Assembly: GCA_022495005.1 (NCBI GenBank)
Contig: JAGYXB010000101.1
Span: forward strand, 310,001 to 374,000
Length of the DNA stretch: 64,000 nucleotides
Direction of reading: 5' to 3'
Source of the DNA: Rhyacophila brunnea
Lineage: Eukaryota > Arthropoda > Insecta > Trichoptera > Rhyacophilidae
The number at the start of each line of letters is the position of its first letter. Position 1 is the stretch's first letter. Under the pieces are notes generated by a model that ran no database searches, had not been told where the DNA came from, and saw nothing but the letters and a program-made list of their open reading frames with translations. The position numbers and the translations under genes are program-made. Shown here piece by piece: positions 34,711-45,828 of the stretch.

Positions 34711-35099
34711 ATTATTGATTATAATTACTAGGTTTAGGATTCTTAGGTATTTAAATATTTTTTTTGAGCGGGCCCGCAACAACATATCAAAAATATCTAA
34801 CTGTCTCAGACAATTTTGAAACATTTAAGCCCTAATTGTGTTAGCACCTATTTTTAAATATTTTTGGATAATTACATATTTTTACATATTCTAGGTTTAA
34901 GCACATATTTTCACATAAACACAAAATTTCAATGTTCCAGGATCAATTGGAATAAAAATATGTACAAAATTAAGTAGTGTTTGAAATAAAAATACTGGAC
35001 TTCAAACGCTGCAGAATAAAGCTGTTTTTGAAAATCCATCAGATGCCTCAGATGTTTAAATTTTTTCTCCTTCAGAAATAGTTTCATTTATATACCTGC
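34711..35099. other. Non-coding spacer
   Basis: CACATATTTT-like words recur between 34840 and 34930. Nothing else is supported. Confidence 0.4.
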
Positions 35100-35106
35100 A
35101 ATAACG

Positions 35107-35340
35107 CCACGATGGCCGCGCGGCATAAGCGTTGGACTATCATGCCGTGGGTCCCAGGTTCGAATCCTGGGTCTGGCAAGTACACATATTGTTTTTCAAT
35201 TTGTGTGTGCGTCAGAGTATGGACCTAATAGGTTGAGCAAGTGGCTGACATCCATTTCTCGTAAAAACAAAATCTGTTAATACAAACCTCTACTCTGAGG
35301 AGGCCCATATGATCCTATTAGGATCGGACATGGTCGACGA
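35107..35340 (+). repeat. tRNA-derived SINE, full length
   Basis: The tRNA-like head has A-box-like TGGCCGCGCGGCATAAGCG and a perfect B-box GGTTCGAATCC (35157-35167), ending GTCTGGCA. A body with GTTTTTCAATTTGTGTG, GTATGGACCTAATAGG, TTGAGCAAGTGGC and TTAATACAAACC follows. The 3' tail is GATCCTATTAGGATCGGAC then ATGGTCGA. It would be transcribed by RNA polymerase III from its internal boxes. Fragments occur at 11870, 19405, 25857 and 25960. Confidence 0.8.
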
Positions 35341-36326
35341 GAAGAGAATAATAACATCTGTAGAAGTGGAAAGAAGTTTTCCCATGTTTAAAAATTTGCT
35401 AAGTTCAAATCGTCAAAGATTCGCTTTCAAAAATTGAAGCAATTTATTATTATTTATTGTAATAAAGCGTTTTCTGTTTGTGAATAAATAATAAATTTAA
35501 CTTTTGAAATATACCTATATGATTTATTGTAACACTCAGCATCTATTTTTATTTTTTAGCACATAATTATGAAATTTTAATAACATATTTTCCAATTATA
35601 TTTACATATTTTAGGTAGGTACCTATTATTCATTATTTAGCACCTAAAATTCTAAGCCTAATAATACTAATAATCTATTATTAGGTTTTGACGATTTATA
35701 CGCTTACGAGTGTATTATTGGTGATAAGGTAGGGGTTTTTACAAACACTTCAACTGTTCATAATTATTTGTTTGTTATATTTTTTGTGATCCTGGACTTA
35801 ATAGGTAGGTGGTAAAGTTTTTACCAACTTTATTGTATTCATTTATTATATAAATTAGAATTAACTGAATTCGTTGTCAGTATGTTTTTACCCTTTGGTG
35901 AGTGCGCATAGTGCCTGAAGATGCTGAAAGGTGAAATCCGGGTCGCAAAAAGCGACTCTAATGGAATAGTACAAAACTTAAATCCATTAGAGAGTAGAGA
36001 TGTAATAAGTAGGTATCAAAAGAAAAAAGTTCGGTATTATGTCCAGTTGGGTTCTACTTTAAAAATTATGGGTAAATTTTGGAATACGAAGGTATTGAAA
36101 GAGAGTAGGCAGCTGGTAGATGTCAATACATACTGGTATTGCATCCAAAGCGTCAATACCAAAATCTGTCTAAATGTGTCGATACCTACTCTTTTTAAAG
36201 CTTACATTGGGGTTTATACGTATTGTCAAAATACTATGGTATGTATTCTTTATATGAATTATTGTAATGCATGTTGGACATAACGTGTATGTAGAGATTG
36301 AAAAAGGACTTAATGTTGTAGGGATC
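35341..36326. other. Non-coding stretch with 120-codon frame
   Basis: 35921-36283 is an open frame of 120 codons with ATG, K/R-rich at first and AT-driven later, no domain I recognise, no splice or promoter support. I treat it as chance. Confidence 0.35.
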
Positions 36327-36334
36327 AAAGGAAC

Positions 36335-36929
36335 CAGTGACGTCCCTAGACAAAATGCCGCCAATAAGCAGCGCCAAAATGCCGCCCCATTTTTTATACA
36401 GTATTTTTTATCATCCTTTTATACCACATACATATATACCACTAAATCTAATTTAAATGCCATACTGCAATAGACAATATTGCGTGTCCTCGGTTTCAGA
36501 TACATTTAAATATACACCTGACAACTTTCAAAACTCGCGAATGACTGGTAAAAAATATTTGGATAATTAGGTTATTAATTAGGTCAGTGAGTATGTACCT
36601 ACCTACATATATTTCAAATATAATTCGCAAATATGCACGTGTTATTGCTAGTCATCAAGGATGTGACGTCCGAGGACAACGGAAGTAAACTAGACATCGC
36701 AAACCCGACAAAAAATTGGCCTGTTAAACCTTTTATGTTAGCTAATTAATATAGATGTTTTGTTTCCAACCAGTGAGCTCAATCTTTTAATGGAAAGACA
36801 TTTCCGTTATTACTAAGTTTAGATACCTATTTCTATATACACCTAACGATTCTCCTCGATTTTCCGCCCTTCGAGTAACTGCCGCCCCCAAGCGACGCTC
36901 AATCTGCCGACCCCCACGGGACGTCACTG
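36335..36929. mobile_element. hAT-like MITE with CAGTGACGTCC ends, 595 bp
   Basis: Ends CAGTGACGTCCCTAG and (reverse complement) CAGTGACGTCCCGTG carry a perfect 8-bp duplication AAAGGAAC (36327-36334 and 36930-36937). Next to the ends lie GCCGCC-rich words (AAAATGCCGCC, twice on the left; CTGCCGCCCCC on the right). Confidence 0.87.
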
Positions 36930-36937
36930 AAAGGAAC

Positions 36938-37917
36938 TAGCTGAAATTATTACATGTGTTAGGATATCGAAGTGGAGATTACAGGCTACATCGATTGAAT
37001 GACTCGTTATGACATTGATTTAATCGAGGTGATTGCACTAATGATGATTTTAGTCGGTCGCGGATGTTTGGTTCCACGCAAACTTGGTAAACAACTTCAA
37101 CTTGACCCAGGATAGCAGAAATAGTTCCCGATAACATGACAAAATGATAAAGAGGAGATATGTATTATTTTTGCACAACATGTTCGAGAATCGAAATAAA
37201 AAATGTTGTCTGTGTGTACTTTGCTGAAATCACGTGGGCCGATACGCGGTACCAGGCACCAAGCCACTGAAATCGCATCTCAACGGTTTTTCTCTTTGGC
37301 GTTCTGAGATCCGGATATGTTTTTTGATCCACGGACTCATATTATACCAGCACAGATATACGTCTATCTGTCCGTGGACAAATTATACAAATTTCTACAA
37401 ACACATTTGGGTGGTTCACAATTATTATGAATCGAAGTCCATCAAAATGGAACCTGAGATATTTGGACCTAAAGTTAAAATTCCTTTTGTAACATTCAAG
37501 AATGTTTTTTTGATAGTGCATGGATCATTTGAATAAATAGTCGAAACATAAAGTATATTCAGGATTTATTAATGTTAGCAAATACCACTTTATACTGTTG
37601 AAGGAACCGTTAAAATGGACATGATTTATATTCAATTTTATGTCTTATCAATAGTATTGCCATTTATACGGAAAATTGTGGAGCTACGATTGTGATATTA
37701 ACACACAATATAGAAATCTGTTTTATCTAGCCACTTAAATTAAAAAATCGAATCTTATGAGAATTGGACTTGATCCATAACCACCCATTTGTCCCTATAC
37801 AGCAATTTGTTGAAACCAATGCACGTCCACACCTGCAAATAAAATAAAATATATTTTGGACAGTCTACTATACTCAAACAAACTTTTATTAAAAAAACAT
37901 GCCAAGATTTTCAATTA
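36938..37917. other. Non-coding stretch
   Basis: The 100-codon frame at 37234-37536 has no domain I recognise. No bounded repeat was seen. Confidence 0.4.
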
Positions 37918-38168
37918 TGTCATTATCATCATCATCATTGCGGGGATCGACCCATTGCTGGATGGATTGAGGCCCCTTCTTCCACGGTTCCTAGTTATTC
38001 ACAGGCAAGTGCATTCGTTAAACTGTGTGAGTTCATCTGATACCACTCATTTGTCCAGCGGTTCACTTGCTGAGCAACTTGTCCTGCTCGTTGTTATTTC
38101 ATCAGGTCGGTGATCTCTACCACTGCCCCTTTGTGGTCTATTCGCTTTATGTCTAACATGCACTTTCA
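37918..38168 (-). mobile_element. RTE-type LINE 3' fragment, part 1
   Basis: TCATTATCATCATCATCATT, then ATTGCTGGATGGA, GAGGCC, TCCAGCGG and TTATGTCTAACATGCACT, follow the order of the 3' end of the RTE element at 50230 (ATC tail, CACTGCTGGATGAAGGCC, TCCAGCGG, TTATGCCCAGCATGCACC). It is diverged, so another subfamily or an old copy. Confidence 0.7.
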
Positions 38169-38674
38169 CAGTCGTGGCTCTGCGACTTTTTAGGGGGTTG
38201 GGTTTAGTCTTAATTATTAAATATACCTCCTTAAATGGTATATGTGTACATACCAAGCTACTTATATTACAGTATGCGTATACTAACGCAAATGCATTCA
38301 AATCATTTGTGCTTGGAACAAATTTTGTACCGCGGCAACGGTATGGGGCAGAGAATGAACCCGGTCAGCGAGAAATAGTCGTTTACTAGTTTTCTTAATG
38401 TATAGATAGTTAGTTGTCACCGTTCAATTTCATGTATTTAATTTAATTAATTATTTTACTACCGCATTATTTCATTACATAATTTACAATTGCTTTATTT
38501 TATGATAATAATAAAAAGTTTTACAAAAAGGTAAATAAATTAAATCTTTAATTTAATAATGTAATAAAGTGGATATATTATTTCCAATAATGAATGTATC
38601 AGATTTATATTTTTGTCATGATATCTACGAATATGGGGGTGATCCCTACGAAACCAAAGGTAGAGCCGCCTCTG
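38169..38674. mobile_element. hAT-like insertion splitting the RTE fragment
   Basis: The insert ends read CAGTCGTGGCTCTGCG and (reverse complement) CAGAGGCGGCTCTACC, hAT-type. RTE homology stops at GCATGCACT before it and resumes at TTCCATATACAACGTTG after it. The target duplication is imperfect (CACTTTCA against GACTTCCA-like). 38174-38389 and the opposite 38047-38301 frames are shadows. Confidence 0.65.
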
Positions 38675-38730
38675 CTGACTTCCATATACAACGTTGCGCT
38701 ACTCGTAGTTTCTAGATTTCTCTACAATTA
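38675..38730 (-). mobile_element. RTE-type LINE fragment, part 2
   Basis: CCATATACAACGTTGCGCTA, CTCGTAGTTTCTAGATTTCT matches the full element's 50580-50625, the part coding for LRVAQRGMER. Confidence 0.7.
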
Positions 38731-38735
38731 TTTAA

Positions 38736-39109
38736 AAATAATAAATAATCTGTTTTTACGATAAGGAACCCGTTGGCATACAAACGAAATTAAGCCATAC
38801 ATAACCTAATCTTACTATTAAATTAAAAATCATTGATTATTAAACGGGTCTTATCTAAACCTGAGTGTGCGTCTTACTACACTTAAAATGAAATACGTCA
38901 TGCTTGTTTTACGTTGATAAAAAGTAGATTCAGGATTAATTAATTTTATTATCTGGAAGCTATATGATGATCTCATATTCCGGTGACTAGTATATTTTTT
39001 CATTATTTCGCTTATTCTTATTATTTTCGCGTTCATGCGAGGGATGCGATTATGGTATTCCAAACTTTGTCATAAGTCATAACGCAGATAATGAGATCGG
39101 CATATTGTC
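38736..39109. other. Non-coding spacer
   Basis: No supported feature was seen. Confidence 0.4.
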
Positions 39110-40350
39110 TTTTGACCTTGTCCAGATGGCGCAATTTGACTTGCGCGAATTCCCCACGTACACGTGTATTCATTGAGCCGTCCACATGCACTCGCGATGA
39201 GACACGCGTCACCTGGAAAAGCTCTTACAATCGAGTACCAAAAATGTGCTCCGCCCATATAGCGCGTTTTATTTGGCAGTGAGCAAGCTAGGTGACGTAG
39301 TTAATTTTTGATTCGACATAAAAAAACAAACGCGAGTGCAAGAAGAAAACCCAAAAACTCAATTGTGATACCTGGCTTCTATGCGATTTTGTATTTCGCG
39401 ATAACTTGCAATACATATGTATTCTCGGCAGCTTACAAGCTAGGTGACATCATTTATTTTGGAGTAATCATAAAAACTGTCATGCTCGAGCGCGAGGCGA
39501 ACGTAATTCATTTTGGAATGGCTATAAACGTCGCATTAGGCGGCCATATACGTACAGTTTTCGTAAGAGGTTGAACATGCCAGTTAATACGTAATGGCGG
39601 CCATACAGTTATCTTTGGTAGATAATCTGCTGCGCCCATAGACGGACAGTTTTCGACCTGTCAGATGTGTGCCATGTTCAAACTGCCAGCGACCCCCCAC
39701 TCCCGTGTTTTTGTAAAACTGTTAGAATTTCAAGTCACCGAAAGTTTTCAGGTGACGTTAGCTAGCTGTGTCGTAGAGTAGGAGTAGCTGGCGCGATTTG
39801 GCGGCAAATTTTGACAGTTCTGTCATAATCTTCTAAGTTCGTTCGATAAGAAGTATATTATTTTTGTTGCGTATTTTTTTGCTACTCATATTATATAATT
39901 ACGAATATTGTGAAGTGTCAACTTAATAAATCAACAACTTTACAAATAATAAATCTAACAAAATCAATATCGTCCAATATACCCTACTTAAAACTAATTT
40001 AACACTAGGTGTATGATCTCCGCGAACATAACCTCCACAGTTTTTGACACTTGATCTGCCACAGACAATAACTGTACGTATATGGTCACGTCTGTTGACA
40101 GTTCGACAGATTTAAATGGGGTAGTTAAACTGATCTGTGGTGTGGCCACTAACGTACAGTTATTGAACAGTTATTGTCTGTGCCATGTTCAACCTGTTAC
40201 GAGAACTGTCCGTCTATGGCCGCCTATTCTCGAGAGTCTCGAGTTCGCTTGCGCTTGTCGCGCGACACGTCACGCCATGAATGCATGTGGACGGTTATAC
40301 ATGGAGAACGCGCGAGTAAAATCGCGCAATCTGGGCAAGCCCTGGTCACT
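39110..40350. mobile_element. Family G element with long complex inverted repeats
   Basis: The left arm (about 39114-39230) and right arm (about 40245-40345) are inverted relatives: CCAGATGGCGCAATTTGAC against CCCAGATTGCGCGATTTTAC, then CCGTCCACATGCA in both. A second inverted pair lies inside: CATAGACGGACAGTTTTCG near 39638 and its counterpart near 40206, with GCCATGTTCAA words. CAAGCTAGGTGACRT occurs twice (39286, 39448). ORFs here are on shadow strands. Confidence 0.65.
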
Positions 40351-41459
40351 CCCTGTTCGTGTTCACTTTATCATACTCGGGACGGGAGAGTCATACCTAA
40401 TGTGACCATTTATTTTTTTCCTCAAAACGGGACATCTATTATTTTTTAGGTAGTACGTAGTATGTGTATTCAAGAAATCGTATTAGTATGTCTCCATAGT
40501 ATTTGTTTATTAATGAAAAGAACAGGAATGAACATGTAAAAATAAATAATTTACGTGGTCTTATATTTTTCTGAAGAACAAATTTGTTTTGGTTTTAATT
40601 TCAAATAAGACTGAAATTTTGTAGACAGGACTTCTTAAAATTTACTTTGGTAATTAACATTGATTTAAGAACTGCGACTTGCAACTGTGTTTTTTCTTAA
40701 ATAACAGAAAAGACCCTTTCTACCGGTGATTTTCTATCGATTATTTGATTTTTCGTGCCTTTTTTTTTGAAATTATTACCGTGCGTTCTCTTCTGAAAAT
40801 AGAACATTTCGGCATCCCGAAGCTGTTTGGGGACAACGGAATAGGTTACCTAAAAATGGGACGTGTGGTCACGTTAGTCATACCGCACCCATGTACTAAT
40901 GATATAAATCAAACCATGTAAATGGCGATCTTAATAATTTATGACGTTCTTTATGTTTACATTATGATAATTATCACAATACAGTCATCTGTCACATCTA
41001 AGCCGTCTAATTTGGCTTTAAAATCGTGATAGTATCGCCCTCAGATCCATCCTCGAGCGTCGCATGCATCCAAACCCATCTATTAGCCTTGACTCAGCGA
41101 CTGATTTGCATACAATGGCTCGCTGCACTGCCAACTACTCATCGAGTACCATTCACCACCTACCTCATTGTGTGGTTTAATTTGTATGGCAGGCCGACGA
41201 CAGGTGCCAATGTGCTGAACGTCCAACACGAAGGAGTATCTTCCTTACACATTGTTATCATTTAATACTAATTTATGACAACTAAAGTGGTTGATTTCCC
41301 ACTTTAGATCATAATATGCAGTTTTCAACGCTTATGTAAGACATCATTACCATTACCTACGGCCGATGTTCCCTGTAATGCGCACACCTACCAAAATGTG
41401 TCCGCACACATGTTTTCATCCCCGCACAGTCCTCACAAAAATATTTGAAAATAAAGAAA
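40351..41459. other. Non-coding stretch
   Basis: No supported feature; the 79-codon frame at 41026-41265 has no domain. Confidence 0.4.
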
Positions 41460-41467
41460 GGACGGAA

Positions 41468-41778
41468 CACAGAACAGATAATAAATAATAAAACCGATAG
41501 GCTATATTCAATACGCCGCATGTTGAAGCAGGCTTTTGAATGTGTGAGTGTCCTACGAAAATGAAGCACGCATTATGCATGTGCAATAGTGTGTTTAATA
41601 CAGCAACATTAAATGAGCGTAAATGCATAAACCGAGAGCAGTTTTCAGTATTCGACGTAAAACGTATTCTTGACACGTCGTGTGTAAGTTTAACACGGCT
41701 TCTTCCTTACTCGAGTCGGTTACCTGCTATCGCCTTACCCGTTATGTATTTCAGTTCTCATTATTTCTGAGTTCCCTG
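41468..41778 (-). mobile_element. Family B MITE, reverse copy (311 bp)
   Basis: It runs from CACAGAACAGATAATAAATA to TATTTCTGAGTTCCCTG. The flanks GGACGGAA (41460-41467) and GTACGGAA (41779-41786) are an 8-bp duplication with one mismatch. Confidence 0.85.
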
Positions 41779-41888
41779 GTACGGAACCATCATATTATGC
41801 ACAATTGTTCGACTCATTTCTCGGAAGGCAAATGTGAAGTGCAACTAACGCGAGCACGCGAGTGAAATTTTACGTCGAGCGGGATCAC

Positions 41889-42052
41889 TATCGCCTGCAC
41901 CTTTATCGATAGAAAAGCACCTTTATCAATATGATACAATTTTATGCTATCGCCACGGTGTTCCTTCGACTATCGCCTGCACCTTTATCGATAGAAAAGC
42001 ACCTTTATCAATATGATACAATTTTATGCTATCGCCACGGTGTTCCTTCGAC
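41889..42052. repeat. Exact 82-bp tandem duplication
   Basis: TATCGCCTGCACCTTTATCG starts at 41889 and 41971; the two 82-bp units read identically to their shared end TTCCTTCGAC. ATCGATA-type words recur inside each unit. Confidence 0.93.
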
Positions 42053-42250
42053 ACTCTGCAGCCTCCTCGAAATGATTTCATGTGTGTTGGCTAGAGCCAA
42101 CCGCAATGCATTCCAGTGTTTGTAACCCGTTCAAAAGGGAAATGATTCAACGTAAAAGAATTCGTTTTTCCTCATACTTCAATAAAAATAAATGTTTCAT
42201 TTCGGTTTGGGCGAACAAAGCGAATCTGTTTTCACGTTCGAACTTGTTTG

Positions 42251-42267
42251 CAGAGGCGGCTCGTGAG
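42251..42267 (+). repeat. hAT-type end motif at the hAT insertion site
   Basis: CAGAGGCGGCTCGTGAG resembles a hAT terminus (compare CAGAGGCGGCTCTACC at the 38169-38674 element). Its last eight bases are the target duplication of the hAT at 42268. Confidence 0.5.
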
Positions 42268-45107
42268 CAGTGGCGGCCGGTGACAAGAATATGAGGGAGT
42301 GCAAAAAAGACTCACCTATTTATGCAAGAAGTCCATCCTCCGATCCTTGGATTTTGAAAACACGTCAATAACACGAATATTAAAGTCGGTATTGACGATA
42401 TCAATTGTTTTTCTATACTAAGCATCGCAAGAGCATTTAGCCTGCCTTGAGACATGGTATTTCTCAAAAATGACTTAACCCTCTTTAAAGTTGAGAAACA
42501 ACGCTCACTTTCCACTGAAGTCATCGGAATTGTACAAATTATTTTTAATAGGGTAACACTTTCACTAAATACTTTCAGTAAATTATTATTAGTGAAAAGT
42601 TGAAGTATCGACAATGCTCCATCAGTAACGTAGAAATCTTCTCTACTGTATAAGACTATTAGTTCATTTTTAAGTTTAAATTTGTCAATAATGTCGTATA
42701 ATGATGTTACCGTATTAAAATCTGTAGTTGGAAAATTTGTATGATAATCCCGGAACTTTTCACTAAAAAACAATTTGGCTATTACTAAATGACCTTTATA
42801 TTCGAAACGATCTTTCGCTTGGTTCACTATAATGTCGCATACTTCATTGCATATTACAGAATGAGGTAAATCATTGGGACGACGTTTTTTCGATGGTTGA
42901 ATTTGTGACATATGATTATTTTGACTAATACATTGTATAGCACGCGTAAAGTGTTCAATGTCCATATTTATCTCCAACACGTCCTTTGACCTCGATTGAA
43001 GTTGTTTAAAAAGTATATCACAGTTTGGCATAATTTTGGCAAAGAAATCTAACCAATAGTTAAAATTGTCTTCGTTTAAATACCGTAACAACATTCCAGC
43101 TTGATTAATGGTATCGGCGTCTAAATTTTCAGATTCTAAAATGTGTTCCATGCACTCTTTTAACTGATCTCGATAAGTATGGACAACAGTAACTGTTCTT
43201 ATATTAAAATTCCACCTCGTTGTTGGTGCTGCTGGTATTTTTCTATGAACTATTTCTTTCAAGATATCAGTTCGCTTCGCAGACCTCGAAAAAAAAATTG
43301 GAAGCACTTGTAAATTAGCAAAAAAGTTTCGGACTATGGTGTTAGCTGAAACACTTCTTTCCATTATCAAATTCAATTGATGTGCATAACAATGTATGAA
43401 GTGTGCGTGTGGATACGAAGCTTTTATCAAAGCCACCACCTAATCGGCCACTCATCACGGATGCGCCGTCATAACTCTGGCCAATTAGTTGTGCTTGTTT
43501 AATGTCGAGAAGTTCTAGTTCTTTCAAAATTTCAGATGCAATACCTGCCGCAGTGTGGTTTTTCGGCGTCATAAATTTCCAGAATCGTTCATGGATCTGT
43601 CCGCGTAGTTCATACCTTATGACCAAAACAAGTTGTTCTGTAGTAGATACGTCCGTTGTTTCATCTGCTTGTATAGCTACAAACTTGCTTTGTGATATTT
43701 CATTTTTAATTTCGTTACGGCACACCTCTAGAATCGAATCTAAAATGTCATTTTGAATCGTTTTTGATGTACCCTTAAAAACACTATTGCTCTCAAAATG
43801 CTGTTTCATGGCTATGTCAATTTCCGAGACAAAGTCAATAAGCCCTCGGTAAACACCTGGATTATTTGAATCTGCAGATTCATCATGTCCTCTAAGAGCT
43901 AATTCAAATGCACCACAGAACTTCACACAGTCAATCAATCTGGATAAAATATAACGATTTTTGTCGACACGTTCGTTAAATTGTTTCACAGATAAACGGT
44001 ACCCTGCATCCAATTGTGAACGTATATCTATTTCTCCCAAGACTGCAAGTTGCATTTCATTTAAAATATGTTTTCTGAACCACTGTGTTTTTTGATTTTT
44101 ACTGACAGGTGGACCAAGTCTTGAATCCCATGGACCGTCCAGTTAACATCTCCGCCGAACAACAGACACGGAAAACAAAATAGGGTATTAAGAATATTAC
44201 ATCCGCAAAGCCATTGTGTTTTTGAGTACATTTGCACATTGAATTTCCGATTAACAATCTTCGTTTTCACTGTACGCTTTTGAATTAAATTTATAGATGG
44301 CAAAGGACGGCCTGCCACTTTAATATCAATTCGTTTGGAAAAATCGTGACGATTGTCTTTAATATATGCAACTGAATACACGGTACTCATTGTAAATACT
44401 ATTAAATCTATATTATAAACCCAACTGTCGAACGATCAACCCACAGACTATATCAACCAAACTAACAGTCGTGAATATGATTATATTTTTGACACAATAT
44501 GCATCGACATGAAGTTCGTCATTTCATTATAATAATTAGGCTTCCAACTGTACCTCGACGCGTCGCCTGAGTTATATGTAGGAATATTCATATTGGTTTG
44601 TGAGGTTTGTGTATAAAGTCCAAATGACTAGCTTATGTGTGTGTGCTTTCGGCCGGTGCACTGTACTTGAAATGAAAAGAATATGAAAAACATCGTTTCC
44701 AACGAAGACTCATGTAGTCTTATAGAACTTTGGTGATTTTCATTCTACAAGCTTCATTTCTTTTGTCGCTGTGGTTGTCCGCTATAAATGTATGCGTGAA
44801 AAATGTGCGTAAATTCAAGGAACACTTCGAATAATGCTCCTGCATCGATGGAATTATTACGTGTGTATTGGTCGCGTCTCATCGACATTGTTTTTTCGAC
44901 ATTTGTGTGTATGGGTGACTGAGGCGAAGTGTTGAAGCGCTTGCGTTACCATTGTTCGAAAACGCGCGGAATTTAAAATGAGTGATTTCGCATAAGTTTT
45001 CGATATCGCATTTTTCTGAATACATGGGGGTTTTATATTATATATTTGTATTTAATCTATGATGGGAGTGCACTGCACACTTTGCTCCTTTACTAGAGCC
45101 GTCCCTG
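42268..45107 (-). mobile_element. Full-length hAT transposon (ZMYM1-like), 2840 bp
   Basis: The ends CAGTGGCGGCCGGTGAC and (reverse complement) CAGGGACGGCTCTAGTA are imperfect terminal repeats. The 8-bp duplication CTCGTGAG is perfect (42260-42267 and 45108-45115) and fits the hAT nTnnnnAn target pattern. The transposase gene is on the minus strand and occupies 42316-44390; about 720 bp of untranslated sequence precede it. The intact duplication with a decayed gene points to a middle-aged, now immobile copy. Confidence 0.93.
42316..44390 (-). pseudogene. hAT transposase, ZMYM1/DUF4371 type, frameshifted
   Basis: The gene encoded a cut-and-paste transposase. The start at 44390 opens a TTF-type zinc-finger segment (WLCGC...FCFPCLLFGG, HLSVKIKKH). 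The DUF4371 core follows in the next frame from 44055: ADETTDVST near 43645-43675 and QSYDGASVMSG near 43450-43485. The third piece, 43439 onward, has YPHAHFIHCYAHQLNL, TTRW and the C-terminal hAT dimerisation block with SVESERCFSTL near 42490-42525. Breaks are a frameshift near 44060, one near 43440 within a GGTGGTGG run, and one near 42380-42400 after which a third frame gives DRRMDFLHK and a stop at 42316-42318. Conserved acidic positions look preserved, but three shifts make it inactive. Confidence 0.9.
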
Positions 45108-45144
45108 CTCGTGAGTCGTGGCTTGATAATGGGACGCTATAAGA

Positions 45145-45820
45145 CAGGGTTGGCAAACCTTTTAATGTTCGCGTGCCAAAATTTCCCAAATATTATTTTT
45201 CGGCTGTCTGACGTGCCGAGCAGTTTTTCATGGGGGAAAAAATAGTTTTTATTTTTTTAATGATGATGTTCTAGATAGCACTCGCGTATAACTTGTCACT
45301 TTTTCAATTATATCATACATTTCATTCCACCAATTTTGAAACCGTAATTTTAAGAATTACTACTAATAGATCCACCAAGTTTTTGTTTCTTATTTGGTGC
45401 AGCCATATTTTGTGGGTACCTACCTATGGAATTGTTTGTTCATGTATTAATTATATTGGTTCATACCACACAAATTGACGTCAGAATTGCTCCGATCAGA
45501 TGATGCACTCTCTCGCTATAATGGCCTTAAGCATTGTAAATCAATCAAAATTAGAGGTTCGCGGTGCGACATCCTCCGCCGCCTGATGAGGTTAGTGCGA
45601 TAATATCATTTGTGACGCATAGAGCCTAAGGACCGATCGATGCAATTATATTAACATTTAACATAATGCTTATTGTTGAAGAGTATTTGCCTGCTACTTT
45701 TTAAACAATGCGACATGTCATTTTTTATTATTATAGGTATTTTTTCGTTTAAAACGCGTGCCATGCAAAATCATCTCGCGTGCCACTGGTGGTACGCGTG
45801 CCGTAGGTTTGGCTCCCCTG
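45145..45820. mobile_element. Family C-like hAT MITE, 676 bp
   Basis: Ends CAGGGTTGGCAAACCT and (reverse complement) CAGGGGAGCCAAACCT are flanked by CTATAAGA (45137-45144) and CTATAAGG (45821-45828), an 8-bp duplication with one mismatch. The body contains, inverted, the family C words TTTCCCAAATATTATTTTTC, CTGTCTGACGTGCC and CGCCTGATGAGGTTAGTGCG. It starts 29 bp after the hAT's duplication. Confidence 0.85.
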
Positions 45821-45828
45821 CTATAAGG

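Noticed and set aside
35107..35180. Functional tRNA gene
   Set aside because: The head continues into a SINE body and tail shared with other copies, and stem pairing is imperfect.
35921..36283. 120-codon + frame
   Set aside because: No recognisable domain, overlapping frames on the opposite strand, and AT-driven residues in the second half; kept only as a note.
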